Source: an uncultured Paracoccaceae bacterium (lineage in GTDB: Bacteria; Pseudomonadota; Alphaproteobacteria; Rhodobacterales; Rhodobacteraceae). Taken from it: 64,000 nucleotides of DNA. The position numbers and the translations under genes are program-made. The notes beneath the pieces were generated by a model. It was not told the origin of the DNA and ran no database searches. It worked only from the letters and a program-made list of their open reading frames with translations. The stretch covers positions 434,001 through 498,000 of the forward strand of contig CANLVP010000001.1 in assembly GCA_947494675.1 (NCBI GenBank). Reading direction: 5' to 3'. Of the stretch, positions 1 to 8,663 are shown piece by piece. Numbering within the stretch: the stretch's first letter is position 1; each line of letters opens with the position of its first letter.

Positions 1-1
1 C

Positions 2-658
2 AGCCTGACCCAAGGCATGGTCGAATGGGTGGTGGGCCACACGATGCGCCATCATTTGAACCTTGATCGCCATATCCTGGCACCAGACGCCGAATGGGAC
101 CCCGTGTTCCCGCCCCTGTCCAAGGACCGCCCCGTAACCATTCTGGGCCTTGGTGCACTTGGTGCCGCCTGCGGTCAGGCGCTCGCAAAGCTTGGGTTTC
201 CGGTAACTGGCTGGTCCCGCACACCCAAGACCATCGACGGGATCACCTGCCTGTCTGGGCCAGAGGTCTTGCTGGGCGCGCTTAGCACCGCGCAGATTGT
301 CGTGCTGCTGCTGCCGCTGACGGATGAAACCGAAAACGTGCTGAATGCGCAAAGCCTCGCCGCCCTGCCCGAAGGTGCGGTGATCCTGAACCCCGGACGC
401 GGCGCGCTGATCGATGATGATGCCCTGCTGGCCGCCCTTGATACCGGACAAATCGGCCACGCCACGCTGGATGTCTTCCGGACGGAACCGCTGCCTGTCG
501 ACAACCCCTATTGGCACGACCCAAAGGTCACCGTGACGCCGCATATCGCATCTGTCACGCGCCCCGCGTCGGCGGCAGAAGTGATTGCCGACAACATCAG
601 CCGGGGTGAGACGGACGAGCCGTTCCTGCACCTCGTGGACCGTCAGGCGGGCTACTAA
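2..658 (+). CDS. D-2-hydroxyacid dehydrogenase, GhrA-like (5' end outside window)
   Basis: The C-terminal 218 residues or so of an NAD(P)-dependent 2-hydroxyacid dehydrogenase. The reading frame is open to the window edge, so the start lies outside. Visible features are the Rossmann motif GLGALG (about 30 residues after the first Met at 17), the TLDVFRTEPLP segment with the catalytic Glu, and PHIASVT with the catalytic His. The family usually has about 310 residues and reduces glyoxylate or hydroxypyruvate in the cytosol. The exact substrate cannot be told. The stop codon overlaps the convergent SseB-like gene by 4 bp. Confidence 0.88.
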   Translation, partial: SLTQGMVEWVVGHTMRHHLNLDRHILAPDAEWDPVFPPLSKDRPVTILGLGALGAACGQALAKLGFPVTGWSRTPKTIDGITCLSGPEVLLGALSTAQIVVLLLPLTDETENVLNAQSLAALPEGAVILNPGRGALIDDDALLAALDTGQIGHATLDVFRTEPLPVDNPYWHDPKVTVTPHIASVTRPASAAEVIADNISRGETDEPFLHLVDRQAGY

Positions 659-1437
659 CGCAGCTTCGGCGGCTTTGCCGGATCGCTCCCCGGTGCCGCA
701 GGGGCCAAGCGTTCTGCGGGCATCGGCAGGTCAAACCGCAGGCCCACCCGGCCCAAACGCGTCGCCATCTCATCGCTGCCAGCCACAAACATCACGTCCA
801 TCACGCCCGCTTCGATCCCAGAGAAGCGCAGTGCCTCACCCGCCGCATTGGCGAGCGCTTGTTCCGCCCCCGGCTTGGCGTCCACAAAAGCCAGCACATG
901 GCCGGTGCCGCCGTCCTCATAGGTCGCTGCGGCCAGAAACGCATGGCTCGCCATGCCTGCCGCGATCGCAAGCTTGCGGTCCAGCCCGGTCACCACCTCT
1001 TCCGGCAGGCCGCGTGGCACGTCGATGGCGGTCAATCGCGCCTCTTCCTCTTCCGGTGCATGGCCCAAGGTGTCCACCAACCAATCCACCGCCTCGGCTG
1101 AGATCAGCATCGCCGAAGGGGCCACCTGCACATTCAGCGCCAGCCCAATTCCCTGCCCCGCCAGCATCCCCGCAAGCGCCCGTCCCGGCAGTCCGGCATA
1201 GGGCACGACACGGCCAGTGAAATCCGACAACCGCTCCTCCCGGTCAAAAACCAGCGCATAGGATTTACCTTCAATCTCAAAGAGTTCCGGTTCGATCTGG
1301 TCACCCTCAGGATCACCCGCCAGCAGCATAAACAGCTCGGTATCCGCCAACCGCTCGTGAAACCGCAACCGCGCGGCGTCATCATCAGGGGCGGCCTGCA
1401 TGGCGGCATGGGCCTGATCCAGATCGGTCATTGTCAT
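655..1437 (-). CDS. SseB-family protein
   Basis: A 260-residue protein starting MTMTDLDQ. The start at 1437 was chosen because it forms an ATGA overlap with the stop of the upstream gene and has GAGGTG just before it; the frame stays open further upstream but only as a shadow of that gene. The N-terminal half (about residues 20-130) reads like the SseB N-terminal domain (ELFMLLAGDPEGD..., VPYAGLPGRALAGML), and the C-terminal half like the SseB C-terminal domain. The biochemical role is unknown. It lies in an operon with the glycosylase-like gene. Confidence 0.75.
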   Translation of the reverse strand: MTMTDLDQAHAAMQAAPDDDAARLRFHERLADTELFMLLAGDPEGDQIEPELFEIEGKSYALVFDREERLSDFTGRVVPYAGLPGRALAGMLAGQGIGLALNVQVAPSAMLISAEAVDWLVDTLGHAPEEEEARLTAIDVPRGLPEEVVTGLDRKLAIAAGMASHAFLAAATYEDGGTGHVLAFVDAKPGAEQALANAAGEALRFSGIEAGVMDVMFVAGSDEMATRLGRVGLRFDLPMPAERLAPAAPGSDPAKPPKLR

Positions 1438-2015
1438 TTCATCACCTCTTTCACCCGCGCGCGCAGCGCAGGCAGCAAGTCCTGTGCAAACCAAGGGTTG
1501 CGTTTGATCCACCCGGTATTGCGCCACGACGGATGAGGCAAGGGAAAGACGCGTGGCGCGTGGTCGCGCCAGCCCTGCACGCGGGCCGTGACCGCCATCC
1601 GATTGCCGAAATGCCAGTTCTGCGCGTAGCCGCCGATCAGGAGGGTCAAACCCGGCGTCCCGATCTGCGCCATCGCGCGGTCCCGCCAAGTCTCAGCACA
1701 GACCTTCGGCGGCGGGAGGTCAGCGCCCTTGGCGTCATACCCCGGAAAGCAAAACGCCATCGGCAAAATAGCGATGCGGCTGCGGTCATAGAACGCGTCA
1801 CTGTCTAGCCCCAGCCAGTCGCGCAGTCTATCGCCGGATGGATCATGGAATGGTATGCCCGCCTCGTGCACCCGCGCGCCGGGCGCTTGTCCGGCGATCA
1901 AAATCCGCGCGGCGCCCTCGAACCAAACCACAGGACGCGGGTCATGTGCCGTCGCTGTGCTGGCGAAACGCTCTGCGCAAAGCCTGCAGGCTGCAATCTC
2001 TGTCCCCAATGTCAT
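1434..2015 (-). CDS. Uracil-DNA glycosylase family protein
   Basis: A 193-residue protein of the uracil-DNA glycosylase superfamily (COG1573-like). The N-terminus has CRLCAERF, followed by the GQAPGARVHE active-site loop, FHDPSGDRLRDWLG, and the C-terminal HPSWRN loop that binds DNA in the family. Only one CxxC pair is evident, so an iron-sulfur cluster as in family 4 enzymes is doubtful. It probably acts in base-excision repair in the cytosol, by family analogy. It is the first gene of a two-gene minus-strand unit with the SseB-like gene. Confidence 0.75.
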   Translation of the reverse strand: MTLGTEIAACRLCAERFASTATAHDPRPVVWFEGAARILIAGQAPGARVHEAGIPFHDPSGDRLRDWLGLDSDAFYDRSRIAILPMAFCFPGYDAKGADLPPPKVCAETWRDRAMAQIGTPGLTLLIGGYAQNWHFGNRMAVTARVQGWRDHAPRVFPLPHPSWRNTGWIKRNPWFAQDLLPALRARVKEVMK

Positions 2016-2208
2016 GTCCCGACCCTATGCAGGCTTTGGCCAAATCAAAAGCGGACACAGTCCCGCTCAGATCGCCGCATGGTTAAGAATTGCCTATTTT
2101 TGGCCGCAGTCTTTCGGCATACTGGCAAAAAAGGCGTCCCTCGTGAGGGGGCATTAACCAATTGCCGTGATAACAAGACGGCACAAGCAGAGCGGATGAA
2201 CAGGCCCG

Positions 2209-2868
2209 ATGTTGGAATTCCTCAACGTCAGCAAGTCCTTTTGGACCGGCACACAGCGCAAGGTGATCCTTGATCGCGTGTCGTTTCGCGTGGAATTGGG
2301 CAATTCGCTTGGCATTCTGGCCCCCAATGGCACGGGCAAAACCACGCTGATCAATATGATGGCGGGGCTGGAAAAACCCGATGAGGGGCAGATTTATCGC
2401 GGCTGTCGCATTTCCTTTCCGCTGGGCTTTATGGGCGGGGTCGTCAACCGCCACACAGGGCGCGAAAATGCCCGCTACATCGCCCAGCTCTATGGCCTTG
2501 ATGCGGATTATGTTGAGGCGTTCAGCCGCTGGATGAGCGGGATCGCCGAATATTACGACATGCCCATCGGCACCTATAGTCAGGGCATGCGCGCGCGCTT
2601 CACTTTTTCGCTGATGCTGGCGCTCGACTTTGACATCTACCTGATTGATGAGGGCATGCCGTCCACCACGGACGTCGAATTCAACCGCAAAGCAGGCGAA
2701 GTTCTGCGCGAAAGACTAGAAACCACAACGGTGATCATTGTGTCCCATCAGGCCGAGACGCTAGAACGCTTTGCGCGTTCTGCGGCGGTGCTCAAGGATG
2801 GGCGATTGACAATGTTTGACACCTTGGAAGAGGCAAAGCAGCTTTATGACTACCAAACCCAAGGCTAA
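2209..2868 (+). CDS. kpsT: Capsule polysaccharide ABC transporter ATP-binding protein, KpsT-like
   Basis: A 219-residue single ABC ATPase, the usual KpsT/CtrD length. It has a Walker A region LAPNGTGKTTL in which the usual first Gly is Ala, an unusual signature region SQGMRARFTF, and Walker B IYLIDEGM followed by the H-loop SHQAETLERF. It should power export of capsular polysaccharide through an ABC-2 permease. The permease (KpsM) is not next to it. The kpsE gene starts inside its 3' end, so the two are translationally linked. The ribosome binding site is weak. Confidence 0.85.
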   Translation: MLEFLNVSKSFWTGTQRKVILDRVSFRVELGNSLGILAPNGTGKTTLINMMAGLEKPDEGQIYRGCRISFPLGFMGGVVNRHTGRENARYIAQLYGLDADYVEAFSRWMSGIAEYYDMPIGTYSQGMRARFTFSLMLALDFDIYLIDEGMPSTTDVEFNRKAGEVLRERLETTTVIIVSHQAETLERFARSAAVLKDGRLTMFDTLEEAKQLYDYQTQG

Positions 2869-4420
2869 GAAGTTCCGCATCAGGCGCGGTGAAACCGCCG
2901 GTAGCGGCGTGGCGACACCCCCGCCTGCCGACAAGGCCGCACCGACGCCCGCTGCGCAAAAGGCGCAGTCGATTGATGAAATCCGGCAAGAGGGCCTGAC
3001 GGGCCGGCAACTGCGCATGGCACGCCGCGTGGCGCAAAAGAACGGCATCGCCGCCACATCAGATTTTGACGCTGTGCGCCAGTTGCGGATGTCAGGAATC
3101 GACCCGTTCCAACAATCGACCATCCTCGAACTCGTGGCCCCCAAGGGCGGCACAGACGCCCCCGGTGCGGCCAAGGGCGACGCCACCCCCAAAGACCGCG
3201 TGCAACTGCCGCAGACCGTCCCGCAAAAGGGCGACAACCTGCCCTCGACCGAACGTGTGGCGGCACCGGATAACCGCGCGGCCGAAATTTTGGCGATTCA
3301 GCGCGATATCGCCAAACGCCGCCGCCGCAAGCTGGCTCTCTTGGGTATGCGCCTGTCGATTTTCGTGTTCCTACCGACTTTTCTGGTGGGCTGGTACTAC
3401 ATGGTCATCGCGACGCCGATGTATGCCACAAACTCAGAATTCGTGATCCAGCAGGCGGAATCCGGGCAAGCCGCAGGCGGTTTGGGCGGGCTGTTCCAAG
3501 GGACCTCAATGGCCACCCAGCAAGACAGCATCGCGGTGCAATCTTATCTGGAATCTCGCGCCGCCATGGTCCGGCTGGACGAAGAACACGGGTTCAAAGC
3601 ACACTTTAGCGATGACGCGATTGACCCGATCCAGCGGCTCGACCCTGCCTCAACCAATGAGGCGGCGTTCAAGGTCTATTCCGACCACGTCAACATCAGC
3701 TACGACCCGACCGAGGGTATTGTGCGGATGGAGGTGATCGCCGCTGATCCCGCCACCAGCCAGACGTTCTCCAACGCGCTGATCGGCTATGCGGAAGAAC
3801 AGGTCGACCAACTGACCCAACGCCCCCGCGATGCCGCCATGGCAGGCGCGCGTGAGAACTATCAAAATGCCGAAGACCGGCGCACCGCTGCCTTGGAAGA
3901 GCTGTTGCGCATCCAGCAGGAATTCGCGGTGATCGATGTCACAGGCGAAACCGGGGCGCTCACCGCACAGATTTCAGCGCTGGAACAACAGCGCCAGCAG
4001 TTGCAACTGTCACTGTCCGAGCGGCTCAACGTGGCCAGCCCCAATCAGGCTCAGGTCGACGCGCTGCGCGGCCAGATCGACAATATTGGCACGCTGATTG
4101 ATGAGCTGCGCAACCAGATGACTGCAACGGACGACGGCACGTCGTTGGCCGTGCGGAATACCGAACTGCGGCTGGCCGAGGAAAACTACCAATTCCAAAC
4201 CCTGCAGGTGCAGGCTGCCCTTACGCAGATGGAGGCCGCACAAATCGAAGCCAACCGGCAGGTCCGCTACCTCTCGCTTGGCGTCGAACCCGTCGCCCCG
4301 GATGAGCCGACCTACCCGCGCGCCTTTGAAAACACGATCCTCGCGTTTCTGGTCTTTGCGGGCGCTTATTTGATGCTCTCCATCACATCTTCCATCCTTC
4401 GCGAACAGGTCACCTCATGA
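2846..4420 (+). CDS. kpsE: Capsule polysaccharide export inner-membrane protein, KpsE-like
   Basis: A 524-residue polysaccharide co-polymerase/export protein (Wzz/KpsE family). The start at 2846 (MTTKPKAKK) follows GGAAGAGG and lies within the kpsT reading frame. The first 150 residues are a charged, disordered, Ala/Pro-rich cytoplasmic tail, longer than in E. coli KpsE. A membrane segment follows (LSIFVFLPTFLVGWYYMVIA), then a large periplasmic coiled-coil region (LEQQRQQLQLSLSERLN, repeated NxxL heptads), and a second membrane segment near the end (ILAFLVFAGAYLMLSI). It should link KpsT/KpsM to the outer-membrane exporter. Confidence 0.85.
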   Translation: MTTKPKAKKFRIRRGETAGSGVATPPPADKAAPTPAAQKAQSIDEIRQEGLTGRQLRMARRVAQKNGIAATSDFDAVRQLRMSGIDPFQQSTILELVAPKGGTDAPGAAKGDATPKDRVQLPQTVPQKGDNLPSTERVAAPDNRAAEILAIQRDIAKRRRRKLALLGMRLSIFVFLPTFLVGWYYMVIATPMYATNSEFVIQQAESGQAAGGLGGLFQGTSMATQQDSIAVQSYLESRAAMVRLDEEHGFKAHFSDDAIDPIQRLDPASTNEAAFKVYSDHVNISYDPTEGIVRMEVIAADPATSQTFSNALIGYAEEQVDQLTQRPRDAAMAGARENYQNAEDRRTAALEELLRIQQEFAVIDVTGETGALTAQISALEQQRQQLQLSLSERLNVASPNQAQVDALRGQIDNIGTLIDELRNQMTATDDGTSLAVRNTELRLAEENYQFQTLQVQAALTQMEAAQIEANRQVRYLSLGVEPVAPDEPTYPRAFENTILAFLVFAGAYLMLSITSSILREQVTS

Positions 4421-5250
4421 TCGACGTCTCAATCGGTGACCTGACGGTCAGCAACGACCGCCCGCTGATGGTGATCGCAGGCCCCTGCCAGCTGGAAAGC
4501 ACTGACCACGCGCTGATGATCGCTTCTGAAATGGCGCAGGTCTGCGCCGATGCGGGCGCGCAATTCGTGTTCAAGGGCAGCTATGACAAGGCCAACCGCA
4601 CATCGCTCACAGGCAAGCGCGGCCTTGGCATGGATGAGGGCCTGAAGGTCATGCAGACCGTGAAAGACCAGATTGGCTGCCCCACGCTCACCGATATCCA
4701 CGCCCCCGACCACTGCGCTACCGTCGCGCAGGTCGTCGACGTCATGCAGATCCCCGCGTTTCTGTGTCGCCAAACCGATCTGCTGCTCGCCGCTGGCGAG
4801 ACCGGTGCGGCGATCAACGTCAAAAAGGGGCAATGGCTCGCCCCATGGGACATGGCCAACGTGGTGACGAAGATCGAAAGCACCGGCAATAAACGGATCA
4901 TGCTGACAGAGCGTGGCGTTTCGTTTGGCTATAACACCTGGGTCACAGATATGCGCAGCCTGCCGACAATGGCGCGCACTGGCTACCCGGTCGTGATGGA
5001 CGCCACCCATTCGGTGCAGCAGCCCGGTGGCCTTGGCGGCAGCTCTGGCGGCCAGCGTGAATTTGCCCCCGTCATGGCTCGTGCGGCAGTGTCGCTGGGG
5101 ATCGCCTCGGTCTTTATCGAAACCCACGAAGACCCCGACAACGCGCCGTCCGACGGGCCCAATATGATCCCACTGCCACAGATGCGCGCGTTGATCCAAA
5201 GCCTGATGGATTTCGACAAACTGGCCAAGGCAAACCCCCTGCGGGTCTGA
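4417..5250 (+). CDS. kdsA: 3-deoxy-8-phosphooctulonate synthase
   Basis: A 277-residue KDO-8-phosphate synthase (phosphoenolpyruvate + D-arabinose 5-phosphate). Visible family motifs are VIAGPCQLES near the N-terminus, FKGSYDKANRTS, TDIHAPDHC, QIPAFLCRQTDLL, NVKKGQW, DATHSVQQPGG and ETHEDPDNAPSDGPN. It starts in an ATGA overlap with kpsE, so synthesis of KDO is tied to capsule export; KDO forms the linker or backbone of many ABC-exported capsules. A separate housekeeping copy for lipid A may exist elsewhere. Confidence 0.95.
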   Translation: MIDVSIGDLTVSNDRPLMVIAGPCQLESTDHALMIASEMAQVCADAGAQFVFKGSYDKANRTSLTGKRGLGMDEGLKVMQTVKDQIGCPTLTDIHAPDHCATVAQVVDVMQIPAFLCRQTDLLLAAGETGAAINVKKGQWLAPWDMANVVTKIESTGNKRIMLTERGVSFGYNTWVTDMRSLPTMARTGYPVVMDATHSVQQPGGLGGSSGGQREFAPVMARAAVSLGIASVFIETHEDPDNAPSDGPNMIPLPQMRALIQSLMDFDKLAKANPLRV

Positions 5251-5312
5251 CAGGGCTTTCCCTGCAGGCCGCATCATCCTAGGCTCTGCCAAAATCCGGC
5301 ACGAGTTTTCTG

Positions 5313-6623
5313 ATGCGTCTCTTTGTCCTTTTGTCCCTTTTGATCACACTCGCCCTGCCCGCGCAGGCGCAAGAGGCCAGCGGCACCATCGCCGCACAAA
5401 GCAGCGACCAGCTTGACGCCGATATCGCGGTGCGGCTGCGCGAAATCCTTGATGCCTTGGGCAACTATGATGACGTCACCGTTGTCGTTGACGAAGGCGT
5501 CGTCACCCTGCGCGGCACCGCAACGTCATTGGCCGAGGCAGAGGCGCTGGACCCCCTCGTGAACCGGATCGAAGGCGTCGTGGCCGTGCGCAACACTGTC
5601 GTTGAAACCACGGATGTGGCCGCCCGCCTCAACCCAGCGATGGACCGTTTCCGCGCCCGTTTCGACCAGACAGTCACGGTCCTGCCGCTCTTTCTGATCG
5701 CGGCCTTTGCCTTTGCCATCGTTGTCATGATCGGCTTCGCCATCGCGCGACAAAAGGGCCCATTCAAACGGCTGGCCCCGAACGATTTCATCGCCGACAT
5801 CTACCGCCAGCTGATCCGTCTGGCGTTTCTCGTCCTTGGCCTCGTGGTGGCCCTTGATATCATGAACGCCACCGCCCTTCTGACCCCGATCCTGGGGGCT
5901 GCCGGTATCGTTGGTCTGGCTATTGGTTTCGCGGTCAAAGACACGGTCGAGAACTTCATCGCCTCGATCATGCTGTCGATCCGCCAACCGTTTCGCCCCA
6001 ACGACGCGATTGAGATCAATGGCGACGAAGGCAAAGTGATCCGCCTGACAAGCCGTGCAACGATCCTTTTGTCCTACGATGGCAATCACATCCGCATCCC
6101 CAACAGCACCGTTTTTAAAAGCCGGATCGTCAACTTTACCCGCAACGCCGAACGGCGTTTCAAATTCGACATCGGCGTCGCCTCTGACGCCGATCTGACA
6201 CAGGTGCGCGATCTGGCAGAGGCGACAATCCGCAAGCTGCCATTTGTCTTGGAAGAACCCGCGCCGCTTGTTTGGATCGATCGCATAGGTGACGGCGCGG
6301 TGTTCTTGGTGGTCACCGGCTGGATCAACCAAACCGATACCTCGCTTGTCCGCGCCAAGGGCGAGGCCCTGCGCCAGGTCAAAAACGCCATTGAGGTTTC
6401 GGGCGTCGAAGTCCCCGACACCACCTACCGCATCCAGATGCTGGGACAGGGTGAAATCCCCGCGACTGGCGCGCGCTCAACCCCGCCCGAGGCCCCTGTA
6501 CGGCACGCCGAAATCAATGATGTCGCCGCCTCAAATGACGACGCCTTGGAAAAGATTATCGATGCAGAACGCGCTGAAACCCAGCGCGATGACCTTCTCG
6601 ATCAAGACGGCCAATCCGAATAG
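5313..6623 (+). CDS. MscS-family mechanosensitive channel with N-terminal BON domain
   Basis: A 436-residue inner-membrane channel. It has a signal peptide or first hydrophobic segment (FVLLSLLITLALPAQAQ), then a periplasmic BON domain (about residues 30-95, with the VTLRGTATSLAEAEALDPLVNRI pattern), three membrane helices, and the pore helix GAAGIVGLAIGFAVKDT. The beta domain with FRPNDAIEINGDEGKV and the RIPNSTVFKSRIVNF segment follow. The last 50 residues are acidic and probably disordered. The channel should release solutes on hypo-osmotic shock. It is the last host gene before tRNA-Gln. Confidence 0.9.
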   Translation: MRLFVLLSLLITLALPAQAQEASGTIAAQSSDQLDADIAVRLREILDALGNYDDVTVVVDEGVVTLRGTATSLAEAEALDPLVNRIEGVVAVRNTVVETTDVAARLNPAMDRFRARFDQTVTVLPLFLIAAFAFAIVVMIGFAIARQKGPFKRLAPNDFIADIYRQLIRLAFLVLGLVVALDIMNATALLTPILGAAGIVGLAIGFAVKDTVENFIASIMLSIRQPFRPNDAIEINGDEGKVIRLTSRATILLSYDGNHIRIPNSTVFKSRIVNFTRNAERRFKFDIGVASDADLTQVRDLAEATIRKLPFVLEEPAPLVWIDRIGDGAVFLVVTGWINQTDTSLVRAKGEALRQVKNAIEVSGVEVPDTTYRIQMLGQGEIPATGARSTPPEAPVRHAEINDVAASNDDALEKIIDAERAETQRDDLLDQDGQSE

Positions 6624-6645
6624 AAATTTTTCCCATTTATGGGGC

Positions 6646-6674
6646 TTGAACCGGTCAAACCTCTGGCGTATCTA
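6646..6674 (+). promoter_or_regulatory. Promoter of tRNA-Gln
   Basis: TTGAAC at 6646-6651 and TATCTA at 6669-6674 are separated by 17 bp, close to the sigma-70 consensus. Transcription would begin a few bases before the tRNA at 6687. Confidence 0.65.
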
Positions 6675-6686
6675 GCCCCACGCTGT

Positions 6687-6761
6687 TGGGGTGTAGCCAA
6701 GCGGTAAGGCATCGGTTTTTGGTACCGTGTATCGTAGGTTCGAATCCTACCACCCCAGCCA
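6687..6761 (+). tRNA. tRNA-Gln (anticodon TTG), CCA encoded
   Basis: A full cloverleaf can be drawn: acceptor stem TGGGGTG/CACCCCA, D-arm GCC...GGC, anticodon loop TTTTGGT with anticodon TTG at 6719-6721, T-arm GTAGG/CCTAC with TTCGAAT, discriminator G and an encoded CCA. The outermost anticodon-stem pair is a U-U mismatch. The T-arm 3' strand and the acceptor 3' strand belong to the 22-bp att core, so the island restores the tRNA on its left side. Confidence 0.95.
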
Positions 6762-6766
6762 GCGTT
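6745..6766 (+). other. attL: left att core of the tRNA-Gln island
   Basis: A 22-bp core (TCCTACCACCCC... ...AGCGTT) running from inside the tRNA T-arm to 5 bp past CCA. It is repeated exactly at 19949-19970 (direct) and 9144-9165 (inverted). The left flank is chromosomal tRNA; the right flank (CTCTTGAAC) is island sequence, which makes this attL. Confidence 0.88.
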
Positions 6767-6811
6767 CTCTTGAACATCACGGTAAGGCGCTAGAACGCCG
6801 CTCAGAGGCCA

Positions 6812-6832
6812 AAGTGCCCGGTTAAGTGCCCG
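6812..6832 (+). repeat. Tandem AAGTGCCCG repeats next to attL
   Basis: Two copies of AAGTGCCCG start at 6812 and 6824, 12 bp apart. Short direct repeats placed 50-100 bp from an att core are typical arm-type sites for tyrosine integrases or excisionases. This role is inferred from position only. The same pair is present, inverted, in the 8853-9165 arm. Confidence 0.35.
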
Positions 6833-6891
6833 CGGGGGCTGCGGGTGTGTCGGGTGCCTCTAGAGGGCGCTCTGAGGGCCTATGCCACGCT

Positions 6892-7116
6892 CTATAGCAG
6901 GCGGTAGTCGGTCCCATTTGACCAGTGATCGTAGTCGTCCCTCTTGTTGTCCGCTCGCGACCCTTCCACGAGGTGATCTGGGTTCATGCAGAGCCGGTTA
7001 TGGCAGCGGTGCCGGACCACCTGATCCTCGCTCAGAATCGCGCCATTCTGGAGGCAAAAAAGCCGCATTTTTAGCGCAAATGCCGAAAACCACCTAACCT
7101 GATGTTTTTGCTGCAT
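6892..7116 (-). pseudogene. Truncated, inverted copy of the HNH endonuclease gene
   Basis: The 3' 166 bp (6892-7057) are identical to the end of the HNH gene at 8653-9018, so the full RHRCHNRLCMNPDHL metal/HNH motif is kept. The N-terminal part is missing: upstream of 7057 the frame runs on by chance into unrelated sequence to an ATG at 7116 (74 residues in all). It is best read as a relic made by the rearrangement that created repeat A, though a short HNH peptide could still be made. Confidence 0.7.
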
Positions 7117-7250
7117 TAATCGCGCTTTCAGCTTCCAGGGTACTCTAATGGAGAACGTGGCACTAAAACTGACGCTCCAGATCCAGCCTTTGCACCCCTA
7201 AAATTCAGCCCGCATTCTCTCGCAATTTGGATCGATTATTCGGCGCGATC

Positions 7251-7268
7251 AGTGATGGATAAATCACT
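7251..7268. promoter_or_regulatory. Possible operator or hairpin before the primase-helicase gene
   Basis: AGTGAT and ATCACT form a perfect 6-bp inverted repeat with a 6-bp spacer, ending 3 bp before the ATG at 7272. No good Shine-Dalgarno sequence is seen there, so the palindrome may be an operator or a structure that controls translation. Confidence 0.35.
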
Positions 7269-7271
7269 AAA

Positions 7272-8663
7272 ATGAAAGTACAGAATCAAGCAGAATATGC
7301 TGCCCAACTAACTACTATTTGCCAACTCTCGAGCTCATGGTTCGTAAGGCAAGATAATAAATTCTACAGCGTGGACCGGCCGACGGTGAAACTCTCGAAA
7401 TCCGACGTCGAGTCGATCATCCTGTACCGGTTAGCGGAAGAGTTCCCAAACATCGAACTTTCCAACGAACTTGTTAGAGGAATGTTCAGGCGTATCATCG
7501 CCGAACGGCACACTAACCGGGCAGAAAGTATCCCGGTATGGAATGGCAAAACGAGCTGCCATCCCGGCAACCCGAACAGGATGGTCTGGGAGCGGGGTTC
7601 CGTAAGCTTGAACTCCTGGTCACGACCGGCCTATCGCGAACTAAGGATCAATGCCGTAGAATATGGCCCGTTGCTGGCGCTAGCGGATGCTATGTTTGCC
7701 TCCAAACGAGAGATCGAACTGCTACTCGACTGGATCGCTTGGAACTTGCAGAACGAACACGATAAGCCTTTTTGGGCCCCGTTTCTTTACTCGTCTTCCA
7801 AAGGGACTGGTAAGAGCACTTTATGCCGGATCATCGCCGACTTATTCGGGCGGGAAAATACTGCCACCCAAAACAATGTGGATCAACTCACAGGGCGTTT
7901 TAACTCGACTGTTCTGTTGAGCAAGTTGGTGGTGTGCGAGGAAACTCATCTTCGACCAGGTTCCTCCCAAGGCAACACGCTAAAGGCCAATATCACCGAG
8001 GAATACATGTTGGTGGAACGAAAAGGAATTGAAGCCGAAAGGCTCCGTCAGTGCTGTTGTTTCGTGTTCACATCCAACCACTTCCCAACTTGGATGGAAA
8101 CCGGTGAGCGGCGCTATCAGGTCTTCGATGTTGACCACGATGGCTGTGCAGGCGGCAAAAACGCTAAGGAATTTGGGCGGCTGGCTGCAACTTGCCGTGC
8201 TTACTACGAAAATGAAGAAAACCTCGGCAAGCTCTATAATGCTCTCATGTGTCGCAAACCTTCAGCCCACTTCGACGCTAAATCGCTCGATCTGACCCAC
8301 TTCCGGACACCCACGATGGAGCGCTTAGCAGACCTCGCCGATCACACCATCGTCGATCAACTGGCAGAAGTGCTAAACGAGAAGGGGGCCGTGGTAGTAG
8401 CGCAGGCGCAGGTCGTCGAAATAATCCGTAACACTCTGGGCGGATCGACCAACCAGACGAAATACCTGATGGACGATCTCGGTTGGAGAAAACGAAATCT
8501 AAAATGGGGAGGTATCGATCACGCGCGGGCGATCTGGCATCGACCTGAAGTGCATCTGGATGCAGGAAAAATCTTCGGTTCTGGGTACGATGGCGTGCCA
8601 ATCGCGGACTACCTCGAAAAAAATTCTGGTTTCCCTGCGCAGGAGCTCGTCGATGACGTTTAA
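7272..8663 (+). CDS. Primase-helicase family protein (SF3-like ATPase, phage/satellite type)
   Basis: A 463-residue protein of the virus-type primase-helicase family (DUF5906-like). The ATPase core carries Walker A SKGTGKST (about residues 176-183), Walker B LVVCEE, a polar sensor FTSNH (about residue 265) and an Arg-finger-like ERRYQVFDVD. The N-terminal 150 residues look like the linker/primase-associated region; no complete AEP or TOPRIM primase motif is evident. Such proteins start replication of phages and satellites. The gene ends 11 bp inside the HNH gene, so the two are co-translated. Codon use is more AT-rich than that of the flanking host genes. Confidence 0.75.
   Translation: MKVQNQAEYAAQLTTICQLSSSWFVRQDNKFYSVDRPTVKLSKSDVESIILYRLAEEFPNIELSNELVRGMFRRIIAERHTNRAESIPVWNGKTSCHPGNPNRMVWERGSVSLNSWSRPAYRELRINAVEYGPLLALADAMFASKREIELLLDWIAWNLQNEHDKPFWAPFLYSSSKGTGKSTLCRIIADLFGRENTATQNNVDQLTGRFNSTVLLSKLVVCEETHLRPGSSQGNTLKANITEEYMLVERKGIEAERLRQCCCFVFTSNHFPTWMETGERRYQVFDVDHDGCAGGKNAKEFGRLAATCRAYYENEENLGKLYNALMCRKPSAHFDAKSLDLTHFRTPTMERLADLADHTIVDQLAEVLNEKGAVVVAQAQVVEIIRNTLGGSTNQTKYLMDDLGWRKRNLKWGGIDHARAIWHRPEVHLDAGKIFGSGYDGVPIADYLEKNSGFPAQELVDDV

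Larger units (their letters stand above)
6745..7057 (+). repeat. Inverted repeat A, left arm (313 bp)
   Basis: This 313-bp stretch is the exact reverse complement of 8853-9165; no mismatch was found when the two were read against each other. It holds the att core, about 125 bp of non-coding arm sequence and the last 55 codons of an HNH gene in reverse. Identity stops abruptly at 7057/7058, in the middle of the HNH coding frame. Confidence 0.95.

Noticed and set aside
4429-5292. Long minus-strand open frame over kdsA
   Set aside because: Shadow of kdsA; His/Arg-rich composition typical of GC-rich antisense frames, no family motif.
5526-6332. Long minus-strand open frame over the MscS gene
   Set aside because: The plus-strand channel gene is certain; the antisense frame has no ribosome binding site or domain.
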